From Heloderma charlesbogerti (Eukaryota; Chordata; Lepidosauria; Squamata; Helodermatidae): DNA of 64,000 nt. How positions within the stretch are numbered: position 1 is the first letter of the stretch; every line of letters starts with the position of its first letter. The notes below the pieces were generated by a model. That model made no database searches. It worked only from the letters and a program-made list of their open reading frames with translations, and had not been told where the DNA came from. This document shows, one piece after another, positions 35,286-47,118 of this stretch. Location of the stretch: assembly GCA_026122225.1 (NCBI GenBank), contig JANEZZ010002241.1, forward strand, positions 248,001 to 312,000. The letters are read 5' to 3'. A program made the position numbers and the translations under genes.

Positions 35286-35699
35286 TGTCTTTGATTATGG
35301 GCAGGGCTCTATCGGTGAACAACACTACATATCCCCTAGAGTTATTTTCAGCACATTAATTTTAAAAAGAGCTGGAAGTTAACCATATTTTCTCCAACAC
35401 TTAACCATTTCCACTGCTGGGATAGATTTTTTTTCTTAGGCTGAAGATCTGTAGAAGAGGACAGGCGTCCTCTATCTTTAATAGCTCTGTAAAAAGAGAA
35501 TGTTTCTGTAGAACATTTTGTTCACCCCTGCAGTACTCCACCATGACCAGCTGCCCTGCTAAACTTCTTGTTATGTGCAGCTATTAAAATTACTAGAGCC
35601 TAGTACCGTACTTGCCCTGTTTTTTTTCTTTGAGGCTACTACAGTCCCAGATATGGTTTCTGTACCTATGCAGAGCATCTTTGCTCACATCCTAGATTT

Positions 35700-35852
35700 A
35701 TAGGGCTGGTGGGTGCTCCATGACTGAAGATATTCGAGCAGAGACTGGACAACCATCTGATGGGGATGGTCTAGCTCTAGTTTTCCTGCATCAAACAGAG
35801 GGTTGGACTAGATGGCTTATAAAGCCCCCTCCAACTCTTGTGATTCTAACTG
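35700..35852 (+). mobile_element. CR1-like LINE 3' end fragment
   Basis: gagactggacaaccatctg then gttggactagatggcttata and cccctccaactcttgtgatt, the CR1 3' terminal sentence. Confidence 0.75.
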
Positions 35853-35892
35853 GCACTTTCCTTCCCGTTGAGCCTTCAGACCATGCCTCTAG

Positions 35893-36012
35893 TGCAGGGG
35901 TGGGGAACTGGTGGCCAGATATTTTGGCCTACAAATCCCATCAGTCTCAGCCAGCATAGCCAATGAGGGACGATGGCAGTTGTAGGCCAATATATTTGGA
36001 GGACCAGAAGGT
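35893..36012. mobile_element. hAT/MITE-like palindromic element
   Basis: Begins caggggtggggaactggtgg and ends ggaggaccagaaggtggtta, with tacaaatcccatcag and gatggcagttgta inverted in the middle. Confidence 0.6.
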
Positions 36013-37630
36013 GGTTAGGGAAAAAGCCTCAAGTGTCTTATGAATGCCACAGTAGCAGCTCAGGGAATGTTCTCTGTGAACATTCTGTTTTCTACAGCGA
36101 CATTAGTACTGGGTTTTTTTCCCCTCATGTTTTAGTTTAAATGGATCTTGCCCTCCATTTGTCGTTTCTGCAAGTTGTTTTTGTTTAGACTTCTCGTTCA
36201 CCTAATCCACAATGGAACTCCTTTAAAAAGTGCTGCACTTGCAAGAGCAAGGACGTTTCATATCACTGTTGGGTGGTCATGATCAATGCTTGACCTGACA
36301 GGATGAATGACACAAAGCAGAATTCTGCCCACATGGCTTGAAAGTCACTAAACAGAGACACCATGATTGTTCCTTTCCTTCTGGGAAAGGGTGTTGGCTG
36401 CCTTGATTTCAGACCAATCTATGGAAATCTGAGCCCTGTCCACAAACTGACAACCCCTTTGCTTAGTGTCTACAGTTCAACTTCCCACACCCATGGCTAC
36501 TGGGAGAATATGCTCAGATTCTGCCCTTCCAATACCTATAACCAAGGGTTCATTCAGCTTTAATGTATCCTCCCAGGAAGTTAGGAGAATCCTGTACTCT
36601 GAACTGAGATAGTTAACCTTTAAGCTTCAAGATCACCTCAGCGGGGTTCTTGCTTTGCTTTTTTTAAGATTTCCACTCTGTCTTATTTCCCAGACAGGTG
36701 CCCTTATTTTAATCACCTGCCCCACCAGGACTTCCTTCTTAACACTACAAAATATATTTGTTAGCTACACTTTCTGAACCCTGTTCACCCAGTGGCACCT
36801 CCACCACTGGTTTCCCTAAGACCAGCCTCAGCTATCCTTGATTTAAGGCCATTCAGTGACGACATCTTTCATATTTCAGGCAACATTGATAATCTGTAAC
36901 TGTAATAACTGCTTTTGTCTATGTTGCTGTCACTGCAACCTTCTTCAGTACTGGTCCCATAACTACTAAGCCATCTGAAACCGATTCCCATGTCATCTGC
37001 CTCAGCTATGTTCACCATAGTATCAACTCTACGTATGAAGACAAACCCATTTGATGGATTCTATTCCATGAAAGCTTATGCATCAGTCTCTAGGGTGTCA
37101 CAAGACTTTGTTTTCAGTTTTATCTAGTTTCCAAAATCCCAGTACTAGCTTCAACCCCGATAAAATGAATGCAGCTGTGCAGTATGGAATGTCCACTCCT
37201 TCCTGCCACCCTATAATACAAAAATAGCCAAATAAATTAACTGAATGGGTTGAAAAACAAATCACACTGAACAGAACAATTCTGTGGGATGAAAACTGCA
37301 TCCTCTGAAAAAGTCTGGAAAAATACTTTCGAGGAAATTTGGCTAATTGATAGGGTAGGGTGTTTGTTTGCTTTTTACGTATCTTGACCTTTTTGGATTC
37401 CTAAGATTAAAATCAAATATGAAGTTATGCTTCTTTTGAAAAGTGATTAAATGGTTGAGTGATTTATTCTAGATTTAATAAATTGTTCTCAGCCAGGCTG
37501 AAAATCTTGTTCACTAAGCTGCATTCTTTACTTTCCATATTCATAATGAAAGGTGTATTGGACTGTACACTTTGAGAATTAATGCTCTTTTCTGGTGAAT
37601 CCTTGTACAAATGATACATTTTCAGAATCA
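36013..37630. other. Intergenic sequence, no supported feature
   Basis: No gene, RNA or nameable repeat. It lies between the FCHO2 promoter and the TNPO1 3' end. Confidence 0.5.
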
Positions 37631-37639
37631 TAAATGGAA

Positions 37640-38470
37640 GTTGTATTTATCCTCTTGTGCCTTTCTCACACTTATATTGTTTATAAAGGCTTTCTAACCC
37701 TACCCCCCACATTAATACAGGATTCACACTATCACCCACATGTGAACAGCTTACTGTTGGCATGGTGCAGAATAATTCTGCTCCCATTTCTCCCAAATCC
37801 ATCTTCCTTCCTCTGCTCTGCATCCTTCCTTATTCTCTTGCTCATCTGTGCTATTTTTGTCCTTAGCCTTACTCTCAGCCTTCTCCCACTTGTCTCCAAG
37901 ATCTCTGGTGCCATCTGATCTCTCTCAATTTCATCCATATTAGCTGCCCCCTCCTTACTGACATTTCTCTTGTTCCAAAACTGCTCTTCCTCCACTGGGA
38001 AAGCAGTTACGTCTCTTCCTCACTCAGCTCCTTCAGATCCTTGCTCTCACTGAAATCTGGCTTTCCCTTCTGGCACTGCTACTGCTATTTGCAGGTCTCC
38101 TCACCCCATCCCAGGCCAAAAGCCATAGTAGTAGACCTGGCCTCCTGCCAGACCCATCCCTTGCCCTCCTACTATAGCTGTTTCTCCTCCTTCCAAGTTC
38201 ATTCTGAACTTCTTTATTCCCTTCTGCATCTTCATTTGTTTTATCATATTCCACAACTGCCTTAGATTTAACTTCAGTTCTTGACACTTAGCTTGCTTTT
38301 GACATTCCCAATCCTGCTGCTGCTGCATCCCATTACCCCCACCACACACACATACCTCTTTCTCTCACATACATCTACCTTTCTTCTATTCTGGTCTCCA
38401 TCTTTGGACTCTCTCCTCCCTCCACCACTCTTTGATCTTATCCTCTCCAAGTTATAAGTTTTTAAGACCG
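37640..38470 (+). mobile_element. Possible decayed LINE endonuclease segment (C/T-rich)
   Basis: Strong pyrimidine bias. One frame around 38035 reads ILALTEIWLSLLALLLLFAG, resembling the LALTETWL motif of LINE endonuclease domains. Multiple stops. Overlapping minus-strand frames of 82-87 codons are shadows. The assignment is tentative. Confidence 0.3.
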
Positions 38471-39289
38471 TAGTGCACCTCTCTCCGAAACGTAAGGGGC
38501 AATGAAGAAAAAGATTCAGCATTCCGTGGAATTTGTTCCATGATTACTGTCAATCCTAGTGGAGTAGTTCAAGTAAGTCTTGTATTGGTCTTGATAAGCT
38601 TAGCTTAAATAAACAAATAAACATGTCTCTTCTGCAATTTTGTTGTGTGTTTTTTTGTAAAAGAAAGAAAAAGAAAAGGCCATATTCTAGTAAAAGTAGT
38701 ATGGTGGCAATATGGGGAGGCAGAATCTCGTTAAGTTCAGAAGAGATTGGTAAGGCCTATAAGCCAGAACTTTGGTATTTAAACCAGGGTGGGCAACTTC
38801 CAGAGTCCAGGGGCTGATCCCACCCCCCAGAACCCACAGGGGGCTCCGCAGTGGACTTTGCCGCCAAAATTCATGGGGAGGAAGCTGATTTCCCTCTAAA
38901 ACAAGGTGCGTGGAGGGCGCACACGTGGTTTATAAAGCAAAATCAGTCCCTGGATTCACAATTTCCAGGAACACGATTTTGCTTTAGAACAAGGCACGTA
39001 TTCCCCGCGGGCCTTGTTTTAAAGGGAAATCGGTTTCAACATATATCTAGAATATTGCTTTAAAGCAGCATAGTGGGATAGGCGCCTTCTTCCACAATGA
39101 ACGGGTTTGTCCCAAAATGCAAAGATACTGGGCTCCCATAAGGGATCGTATCACAAAAATACCGGGATATCGAATACCTTGAAACGAATGGCAATTCTGT
39201 TGAATTGACTTAATTGGGAATATATGCCTTCCATTTCTATTACTAATAGCAGCCAAGTTCCAAATTGCTCTATTTGGAACTACCAAATA

Positions 39290-39614
39290 GATGGCTACCA
39301 GGAAGAGGGCCTTTTCTACTGTGGCGCCCTGGCTGTGGAATGAGCTCACTAGAGAGGTTTGCCTGGCGGCTACGTTGTACTCCTTTCGGTGCCAGGTGAA
39401 CACATTTTCCCAGCATTTTAGCATTCTAGTCTTTTAGCTCTGTTGTTTTAAATCTCTGCAGTGCTGCTAGGTTTTATTCTGGTTATATTTTTATATTGTA
39501 GTTTTAAGCTTTCATACTTTATATTGTTTTATGCTGTACCTTGTGGTTTTAATTGTTGCAAACTGCCCAGACAGCTTCAGCTATTGGGTGGTAGAATGAA
39601 TGAATGAATGAATG
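39290..39614 (+). mobile_element. L2-type LINE 3' end with (TGAA)n tail
   Basis: Final coding phrase (tggctgtggaatgagctcac), the T-rich 3' region, gcaaactgcccagacagctt, and a gaatgaatgaatgaatgaat tail at 39594-39614. 5' truncated. Confidence 0.85.
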
Positions 39615-40850
39615 GCTGCTCTTTGACCCCTATGGAATTCCATGTTTTCCCTCACATTATTTCCCTCACACATTAAACTTTTTTTAAAAAAGGGATTTAT
39701 ATCCCTTACTTATGTTGCTACTTCCAGGGCTGCTAATATTGCCCACTGCATACCAGTCGCTCTGTCCCTTACTCCTTCTGTCACCAGAAATCTATGAATG
39801 CTGTTTCCTCTCCCCACCCTAAAAACATTGTTCCTGATCTACTTTGTTACTACCACCCAGACTCTGCTACCTTCAGCTTCTCCCTATCATCAGCACTTAA
39901 TCTAATTACCCTACTGTCCCACTGAATGGTTTATTCTCACCCCCAACCTAGGATTACTGTCTCTCCCCTGGCCCCAGTTCAACATCTCCATTCCTGGTTT
40001 CATACTGAACACCTTTGGAGAGAATAAAGGGGTTTGATTGACGTTGTCCGTTTTAAGCCCATGTACTCCTACTGGAGGCCCCATCACAGTTTAACGTTAA
40101 TGATCCCTCTGCCTCCTGAACCCTCCAGAAAAGAAACGGGAGGGAGGGAGGGAGCCCTTCTCATTGTACCTGTCTGCAAAAAGCTTCCTCCATGCTGCCC
40201 ACATAGAAATACGTTGTGTGATTTATAGGTGCTAAGTAAGATATTACTGCTCAGGAAGTAATTGTGCAGTCAACATTGAGAACAATGGGTTAGTGGTTTG
40301 TTTATTTAAAACATTGTTATACTATCCTTCATCGTATCAGATTCAGGGCACTGTACAGTATGAAACACAAAAACAAGAAAACAGCAGATAAAGCTTTCAA
40401 ATCAGCGCTTTCCTCTGGCTCTTGTTCTGCTTTCAATCCCATAGGACTGGGGTGGGCAACACCCCAGCCTTACGTGTGGCAGCTACCAAATTAGGAAAGC
40501 CTGTTCTCAGGCCTTAGTTACTAACAGAATGCACTAGAATGCAAGTCCAAGCCCATAGAGATCTGAATTCCATGGGACAGGAGTACAGAAGTGGACCTCC
40601 TGGCATTACCTGCTACTGCCTGAAGGCTAGCTAGAACTTTCTTTTTGTATTGCCTGCCAAAAGACTCTTGTGGTATCAGGTAATTCAACTATCATTTGGG
40701 AGGCCTTCTCCTCCAATCTTCAGAAATTAGGCGGATGGCTACTGGACTTGGGGCCTTTTCTTTGTTAGCACCTAAATTCAAATGCTTTCAGTAGGCATGT
40801 TTGACTGTTATCTTCATTGCTGTTCCTTTAGGCAGTGAACAAACAGGATG
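39615..40850. other. Intergenic sequence
   Basis: Includes a C/T-rich block at 39720-40010 like that at 37.6-38.5 kb, a GGGA run at about 40139-40153, and an antisense SINE/LINE tail fragment at 40300-40400 (atttaaaacattgttatact). No gene. Confidence 0.45.
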
Positions 40851-41308
40851 TCAAAAAGCAAGTGGTGTTTTATTCCATAAAAACCAACAGTTCCAATGCA
40901 TTTTGGACAATATGAAGGCCCTTCTTCAGGGAAATTCAGTGTGACCAAATTTGATCATGCTTACTCTTCAAACTCCAGTCTTCTGTGCTATACAGGTCCA
41001 GTGAGAAGAAGCCAAGCTAATATGTGTCTCCATGGAAAAAGTATGGTGGAGGATTCCTAATGTGAGAAGGAAGGAGGGGGAGAGCGATAGTACAGGGAAC
41101 AGCCTGGGCATCCCCTACTATCACAATTTTTAAATTTTAAGAATTTATATTTTTTTAACCTGGTGGCTTGGGATTGCAGGAGTGATTGTGGGTGCTAGAG
41201 AACCCCTTGCCCTCATTAAGCTTTAAAAATGTAGTTCACTTTTCCTTAATTTTTTTTACCTGGTAGCACAGAAACCCTCTACCTCTTGCTATTTTCTTCT
41301 TTTTACTT

Positions 41309-41495
41309 AGCCTGTTTATGTTTCTGTAAATTGGGTTTCTCTTGGAGCAGAAAACTGTGGGTTGAAAGGGGTGGTTTTGTGCTGTACTCAGACCCCACCT
41401 CTGCATTGTACTCAGGATGCCTTTTTGCCTTTCTGTAAAGCAGTTTCTTCTTGGAGCAGAAAATTATGGGGTTAAAAGAGTGGTCTTCTCTGCTG
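41309..41495. repeat. Diverged direct repeat, period about 110 bp
   Basis: tttctgtaaa then tcttggagcagaaaa and tg-ggttgaaaggggtgg (41325-41380) recurs as tttctgtaaagcag, cttggagcagaaaa and ggggttaaaagagtgg (41430-41485). Confidence 0.6.
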
Positions 41496-41605
41496 AGGCT
41501 CAGATTTCCTCCACCTGCTAGCTCTGCATATTGTTATCTTTGGCTGTGCCTACCATTACCTGCCCAGCCCTCCACCCCAGCAGCCAGTACTGCTGCTAAG
41601 GACAG

Positions 41606-41717
41606 GTTTTGTTGTTGTTCAGTCGTTAAGTCGTGTCCGACTCTTCGTGACCCCATGGACCATAGCATGCCAGGCCTTCCTGTCCTCCGCTCTCTCCTGG
41701 AGTGTGCTCAAGTTCAT
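41606..41717 (-). mobile_element. BovB (RTE-clade) LINE 3' end
   Basis: cagtcgttaagtcgtgtccg then actcttcgtgaccccatgga and agcatgccaggccttcctgt is the reversed 3' end of BovB. The (ttg)n at its left is the reversed ACA-type 3' tail. 5' truncated at the DIRS boundary. BovB is the family known for horizontal transfer between squamates and other animals, ruminants included. Confidence 0.92.
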
Positions 41718-41943
41718 GCTTACCTGTAATTGGTTCTTCAAGTGGTCACCTGTGAACTCACACGTATGGGCTATGCGCCTATGCAGACGTCCAGAACATT
41801 TTAGAGCTGAGCAGTTTTAGGGAGGAGCCCTACCCACCCCCTCTGCGCACACTTCCGGCTCCCATCTGCCACTCAGTTCCAAGACCACCACAGCAGAGGG
41901 ATAAATTATGAGTGAGGCATCAAAGTAGGGAGAAGAGTAACTT

Positions 41944-42036
41944 GTGTGAGTTCACAGATGACCACTTGAAGAACCACAGTTGCAGGTGAGCAACCTGCCC
42001 TTCTTCTTCGTGATCTCTGTGACTCACACATATGGG
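41944..42036 (-). other. Internal complementary region of the DIRS element
   Basis: 41944-41990 is the inverse of the outer end of the ITR at 41718-41770 (shared ggttcttcaagtggtca). 42001-42036 matches in inverse the outer end of the ITR at 47085-47118 (shared acgaagaag and cccatatgtgtg). The two parts are joined head to head, as if copied across a circle junction, which is the diagnostic DIRS structure. Confidence 0.88.
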
Positions 42037-42099
42037 TGACTGATGTCACACCAGGATTGATGTCCAAGCGCTAGTGCTTAATGAAGGCTGAAGGTTGAG

Positions 42100-42944
42100 C
42101 CAATGTTTCAATGCTGCACAGCTGGGCAAGTGGAAGGCCTCTGAGAAAGGCAGGAAATGATGCAACAGGCAGCCCTAGTTGAGAAGCTGTAGACATGCAG
42201 GGGAGCCAGAAGGCATGCAAGCTGGTAAGCGAGGAGCGTAATCAACATCACCCACTTAGCGAACCATTGTGGGAATAGGGGATGTCCTTTTCTCGGGCCC
42301 AAATGGCACATGAACAGCCAAGGGGAGGTTCAGAATGAGGCCACATGTTGGAGGTAGAATGAGAGAGCCCTCTGTACATCTAGCAAGTGAAGCTTGGTCT
42401 CCAATGGAGAGGTAGAGTATGGCAGAAATGTTGGGAACACGATATCCTGAACCAAATGAAATTGTGACACCACACTGGGGAGAAAGGAAGAGTCTGGTTG
42501 GAAAACTACTTTCTCTGTGGAATGTCAAATATGGAAGTTGTGGCAAAGAATGCAGAGCTCACCTGTTCGGTGTACTGACATAATTTCAATGAGGAAAGTT
42601 ACCTTCATAGTAAGTAGTTGTAAGTCAGCTGTAGCCATTGATTCAAAGCGTTTTGCTGTTAATTGCACCAGGACCACGGATATGCTCCATACTGTGACAG
42701 GTGGACTGAGTGGCAGGTAGCAGTTGACAAGTCCCTTGAGGAAACACTTCACATCCAGGTGTGAGTAGAGGGGAAAACCCTCAGTCTTGTCATGATTAGC
42801 GGAGATAGCTGCCAAGTATATTGTTAGGGATGAGCTTGCTAGACCCTTAGTTTTGAGAGAAAAGGAACTCAAGTACTCAAGAAAGGTCACAGGATTTGGA
42901 ACTCTATTTTGTTGGTGCAAGAAAAGGCTGAAAACACCTTCCAT
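42100..42944 (-). pseudogene. DIRS tyrosine recombinase (broken)
   Basis: The frame 42944-42525 contains FLEYLSSF, SSLTIYLAAISA, DVKCFLKGLVN and an HRTGELC motif carrying the first catalytic Arg. The reading continues in another frame (42546-42256 and 42311-42108), where a CHLGPRKGHPLFPQ-like loop and a STRAA motif with the second Arg region follow. The tail merges into the internal complementary region. At least two frame breaks are present, so the enzyme is dead. In this family the recombinase inserts the circular double-stranded cDNA. Confidence 0.85.
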
Positions 42945-43039
42945 TCAGTGGTATACGAAATGGAGGGTTTGTGGTAGGTAGTCATTAACTACAATATCTC
43001 TTTGGAGAACTGTTGGGGTCACCCAGCTTCCAGGCTGTG

Positions 43040-43768
43040 AGATGAAGGGTTTCAAGATCAGGGTGCGCGATCTTTCCGCTGTTCATGGTGAGAATGTCTG
43101 GTCTCCAAGGCAGGCAGAAGAAGGTGCAGCTGGTGAGAAGGAGCAATATTGCAAACCACAGTTGCTATGGCCACCATGGGGTTATTATAATACAAGGGGC
43201 AATGTCCTCTATCTTATTCACGAGACATGTAATGAGATGAAAGAGGGAGAAGCAGTTCAGTGTACACACACACATCCCCAATTGAGAAGAAAGGCATCAG
43301 CCAGAGAATCTGGATTGTGGCCTGCCCTGCTGCAAAAGTTCCTGCATTTTGAGTTTAGGCATGTAGCAAAAGAATCTACCATAGGGATGCTCCACACCCT
43401 GAAGAGGCATGATGTGATATGTGAAGACAGCTCCCACTCAGGTGGTGTAGTCCCTGACCTGCTGAGTGAGTTCATGATTGTATTCAATGTGCCTACAAGA
43501 GGGATGGTGACAGAAATAATGTGATGAGCTACACACCAGTCCCAGAAGTTCCGGTTGAGAATTGAGAGAGACTTCACTTCCCCTTGTTTGCTGATATAGA
43601 AAAAAACACTGTTGATCTGGACCAAGTGAATGGTGATAGTCTGATCAAATGCTCAGAAGGGCTTTTGCCACCGCTAGCAATTTGAGTTAGCTGATATGCA
43701 TAATTTGTTCTTCTTGGGACCAGCAGTCGCGTACCTTGAGTGAGCCCCCAAGCCTGACGGAAACACAT
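43040..43768 (-). pseudogene. DIRS RNase H domain and linker (broken)
   Basis: A QINSVFFYISKQGEVKSLS segment near 43565-43620 corresponds to the RNase H core, followed by HIISVTIPLVGTLN, SLSRSGTTPPEWEL, and VDSFATCLNSKC. A linker with an ITPWWP*QLWFA phrase and WRPDILTMNSG follows to about 43040. Stops are scattered. The order and wording fit DIRS rather than Ty3 or Bel elements. Confidence 0.82.
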
Positions 43769-43999
43769 CCACTGTGACAGTTACCAATGAGCAGAGAGAA
43801 TGAAAACTTGAGTACCACCAGTAGATTTGCTGGGATGGTCCATCAATCCAAGGAGTGATGGAACTGATGAGGGAGGTCTAGGAGACGAGCTTGGGAGTCC
43901 CTTCTCCGGATCAAAGGCCCTGAGGAACCAGGACTGCAGTAGCCTCATGTGTAGGTGAGTGCGGTGTGCATGTTACAGCCATAAGGCCAAGGAGGCGTT

Positions 44000-44760
44000 C
44001 GCTGATGATTGCCCGGGACCACAGGCAAGATCTCATGTATCATGCCAAGCATCTCAAGTGTGTCCACTCTGTTGGTGGGCTTGAGTGGAGTCCAGAAGCA
44101 CCCCTAAAAATGACTGAATTTGAGAAGGGTGAGGCAGAACTTCTCTTTCTTGACCTGAAGGCCTAGGGACTTCGGAAAGTCCAAGTCTACAGTGACATTG
44201 GCCTGGAGCAGCGAAGAGCCAGTCATCTATTCCTTACAGACACAGGTATGCTACTACTACTGCCATGCATTTCATATAGACTCTCAGCACTGTGGCTAGA
44301 CCGTATGGGAGGGCCTTGGACTGGAAGAATCTGTTGCCTTGGGCAAAGTGGAGAAAGCGGCATAAAGTAGGATGGATGGTAATATGAAAGTAGATGTTGC
44401 AGAGGTCGTGGTGAACCAGTTGCTGGGTGCAGCATGGGAAGAATGGATGAGGTGATCATTTGGAACTTCCGTGGTCTAGCAACTGACATCTCAAAGGTCA
44501 AGTATGGGCCAAAGACCCCTGTCTTTTGGGGGTATAGTGAAGTACCTGGAGGGAAAAAAATGGTAAGCTTTTCGGCAGAGGTGATTCTATCGCACCCTTG
44601 TTCAAAAACATGGCAATTTCTTCCCTGAGTGTGGGGGTAGGGTGAGTGGTGCAGAAGGTCCCCATGGGGGGAGTGAAGATGATTGGGATCTCATCCCCAT
44701 CTTTCATGCAGATATTTTCATCTTGTGGACATAGTCCAAATTCTCATCTGTCAAACAGGA
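44000..44760 (-). pseudogene. DIRS reverse transcriptase (broken)
   Basis: The start is recognisable as LREEIAMFLNKGAIES near 44630. The palm ends with a GIDDWLFAAPGQ phrase at about 44233-44200, preceded by a stop. IDD in place of the retroviral YXDD is usual in DIRS reverse transcriptases. Frames are interrupted. Confidence 0.82.
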
Positions 44761-46900
44761 GGTCTTCCCCTGGTTAAGCCCTGCTGTTCTAAGCCAGGTG
44801 TGAGGTCACAGTGATATAGTGGCTGCCATAGCCTTCGAACTAGTCAACCATATGCTGGGCTATACTGATTTGTTGGCCTGCCTGTCTGTGAGCTTCGGCC
44901 TGAAATACCACCAGGTTTTTTACATCTTCCGGGAGGCTGCTTTTTCCCATAGAAACTGCTGGTAGGCTGCCATGCAAGCCTTATACTTTGCCATTCAGAA
45001 TACTAGGGCCACAGTGGAACATCCCACTGAGTCCAACTTTCTCCCTTTTGAGTCAACAGGAGAAGAACGGGGCTTTTGTCTAGTTTTGGCCTGGGAAACT
45101 CCCACAATTATGGAGTTAGGTGTGTGGTGTTTATAGGAGAAAGGCCAGTCTTCTTCCTAGACTTTGTAGAAGTTCTTTATCTTTATGGATGTAGAAGATA
45201 TGGTGGAAGGTTTTTTCCATGACTGTTCTGATGACATGCAGAAGAGTAGGGAGCATAGGAATGTTGACTGCGCTAGCGAAGTCCAGCTGCGCCCTCTGGA
45301 ACACCAGGTCCGTGAGAGGAAACACAGCTTTGATCTCTAGACCCAAAGATGTTGCCATTAGCAGTATTTGCTCTGCATAGGGCTAACATCACCCGAGGGT
45401 GAGAGGGTTTTTTGTTCCTCCACAACAGCATCTGGAAAACAGATGAAAGCCACCACAGATCAGAGGGAGGATGAGTCAGAGCAGTAATTGTCCTGTCCTG
45501 AGGAACAATCTTTGGAGCGTAGCTCATTTGGTGGCTCCAGATTGGTAAAGGGTAATATCTGGGTAAATAGTGGTTGTAGTGCAGCAGGTGCTGGTGCCTG
45601 AATTTCTGCGGCAGTCTCTGGAATTTTCCCAAGGATAACATTTTTGAAGAGTTAGCCAGGAGAGGTGGACATAGTGCAAGAAGTTAGGTAGTGCAGTCAG
45701 ATTAGGTACCATGGCTGTGTGGGACACTTGTACAGCAGGCAGGCTTGAATAAGTGTGTATGGGTGCGTGGCCAGGAGGGACCTTGACCACTCGCTATTGG
45801 GAGTAGTAGCATGAGCCGTCTCTTTCCCTGTAGGCATGATGAGTGATGCCAGCACAGGGGTGATCAGATCTTGTAGTAGTATGGTGGTGACCAGTCATAA
45901 TAGGGGTGATGGTGACAGTTCCACTGTATGTCATAGCAGTGGTGGAGAAAACTTGAAGACGCAGAGGATGCTGGTGAAGTTTCCCAGTATCAAGGAAATC
46001 TAGCCCTCTGAGAGTGAGACCTTTGCAAGGATGGCAAGCGATCCCAAGGGGTGGACTGATAAGGGCCTGGGGAAGTTCGTCCCCTGGATTCATTCTCAGA
46101 CACCAAACCCATGAACTGGATGTCATCAGAGGAATTATGATCCTGAGAGAACTGTAGTTTCTCCATGGGGACCACAGGAGAGACAGCTGCAAGACAGTTG
46201 GTACTGGAGCTGACTGCTTCAGTACTGGTGTAACCATAGGTTCATTGTCAGATTCGATACTACATATGGCCTTTTCTTGCTTTTCGGTTCCGGTGCCAGG
46301 AAATTATTGGGGCATTTGTTTCAGGACTTGGTAGGTTTGGCATTCTCAGGCTTGGCTATCAAAGTCTTGGGGCCAAGCTGCACTTCTATGGCCAGCAGCT
46401 GGTCCAAAGGCAAGGCCAAAGTTGATGCCAGAAAAAGGGCTGGTACGTGCAATATTGGAGACGATTGCCCTTCAGTCCCTTCCATTGGTGTGGAAGCTGT
46501 GGCGTGCAGGAGGGTTGGTGCCAACTTGGTGCTGATGCGAGGATGAGGTGGTATGAAGAAGCTGATTTTGGGTGGCCATACCTGTTGTCTTGAGGGCTTG
46601 CTCCCACATAGGGTATGAACATGAGCCGTCCTATTCCTTTTTGCCTTTTTATTAAAGGCCTGGCAGTGGGTCCAAGAATCCACTCCGTGTGCCTCTCCTA
46701 GGCACAGCAGACAGAAGGAATGGCCATCAATTAGTGGTATCTTCCTGCTACAACGGGTGTACTTTTCAGGTCATGCGCCCCAGACGAGCAGACAAAAAGG
46801 AAGAAAAATGCAAAGAAAATAGTAAAGGAAGAAAGAGAAAGAACTCTGCTCAGCACTCCCAGGAGGGGACAGCTGCAGTTGTGCAGTGAAAGGCCATGAA
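44761..46900 (-). pseudogene. DIRS gag-like region (broken)
   Basis: Several overlapping minus frames (46683-46321, 46237-45794, 45641-45273, 45358-45131), rich in Pro, Ser and His, together occupy the expected gag position upstream of the reverse transcriptase. One contains KAVFPLTDLVFQRAQLDF. I recognise the position and composition but no well-defined domain. Confidence 0.55.
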
Positions 46901-47118
46901 ACACGGAGAATGTTCCAAATGCTGCCAGTTGCTGCAGAGGATGAAAGGGAACTGAGCAGTAAGTGCTCACATCTGGAGCATGTGCTCCACATCTGGAGCA
47001 TGTGCAGAGGAGTTTGGTGGGGCTCCCACCAAAACTCTGCTCAGTTCTAGAATGTTCTGAATCGACTGTTCTGCACAGGCACACAACCCATATGTGTGTG
47101 TCAGAGACCACGAAGAAG

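Larger units (their letters stand above)
41718..47118 (-). mobile_element. DIRS-type tyrosine-recombinase retrotransposon, near full length, decayed
   Basis: The ends are inverted copies of each other (about 41718-41830 against about 47118-47007). Reading the minus strand, the order is 5' ITR, a gag-like region, reverse transcriptase with an IDDWL catalytic motif (44216-44233), RNase H, tyrosine recombinase, an internal complementary region, and 3' ITR. This is the canonical DIRS-1 arrangement, which has no integrase, no direct LTRs and no target duplication. All reading frames carry stops and frameshifts. It lies intergenically between FCHO2 and TNPO1. Boundaries are accurate to a few bases. 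Confidence 0.9.
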
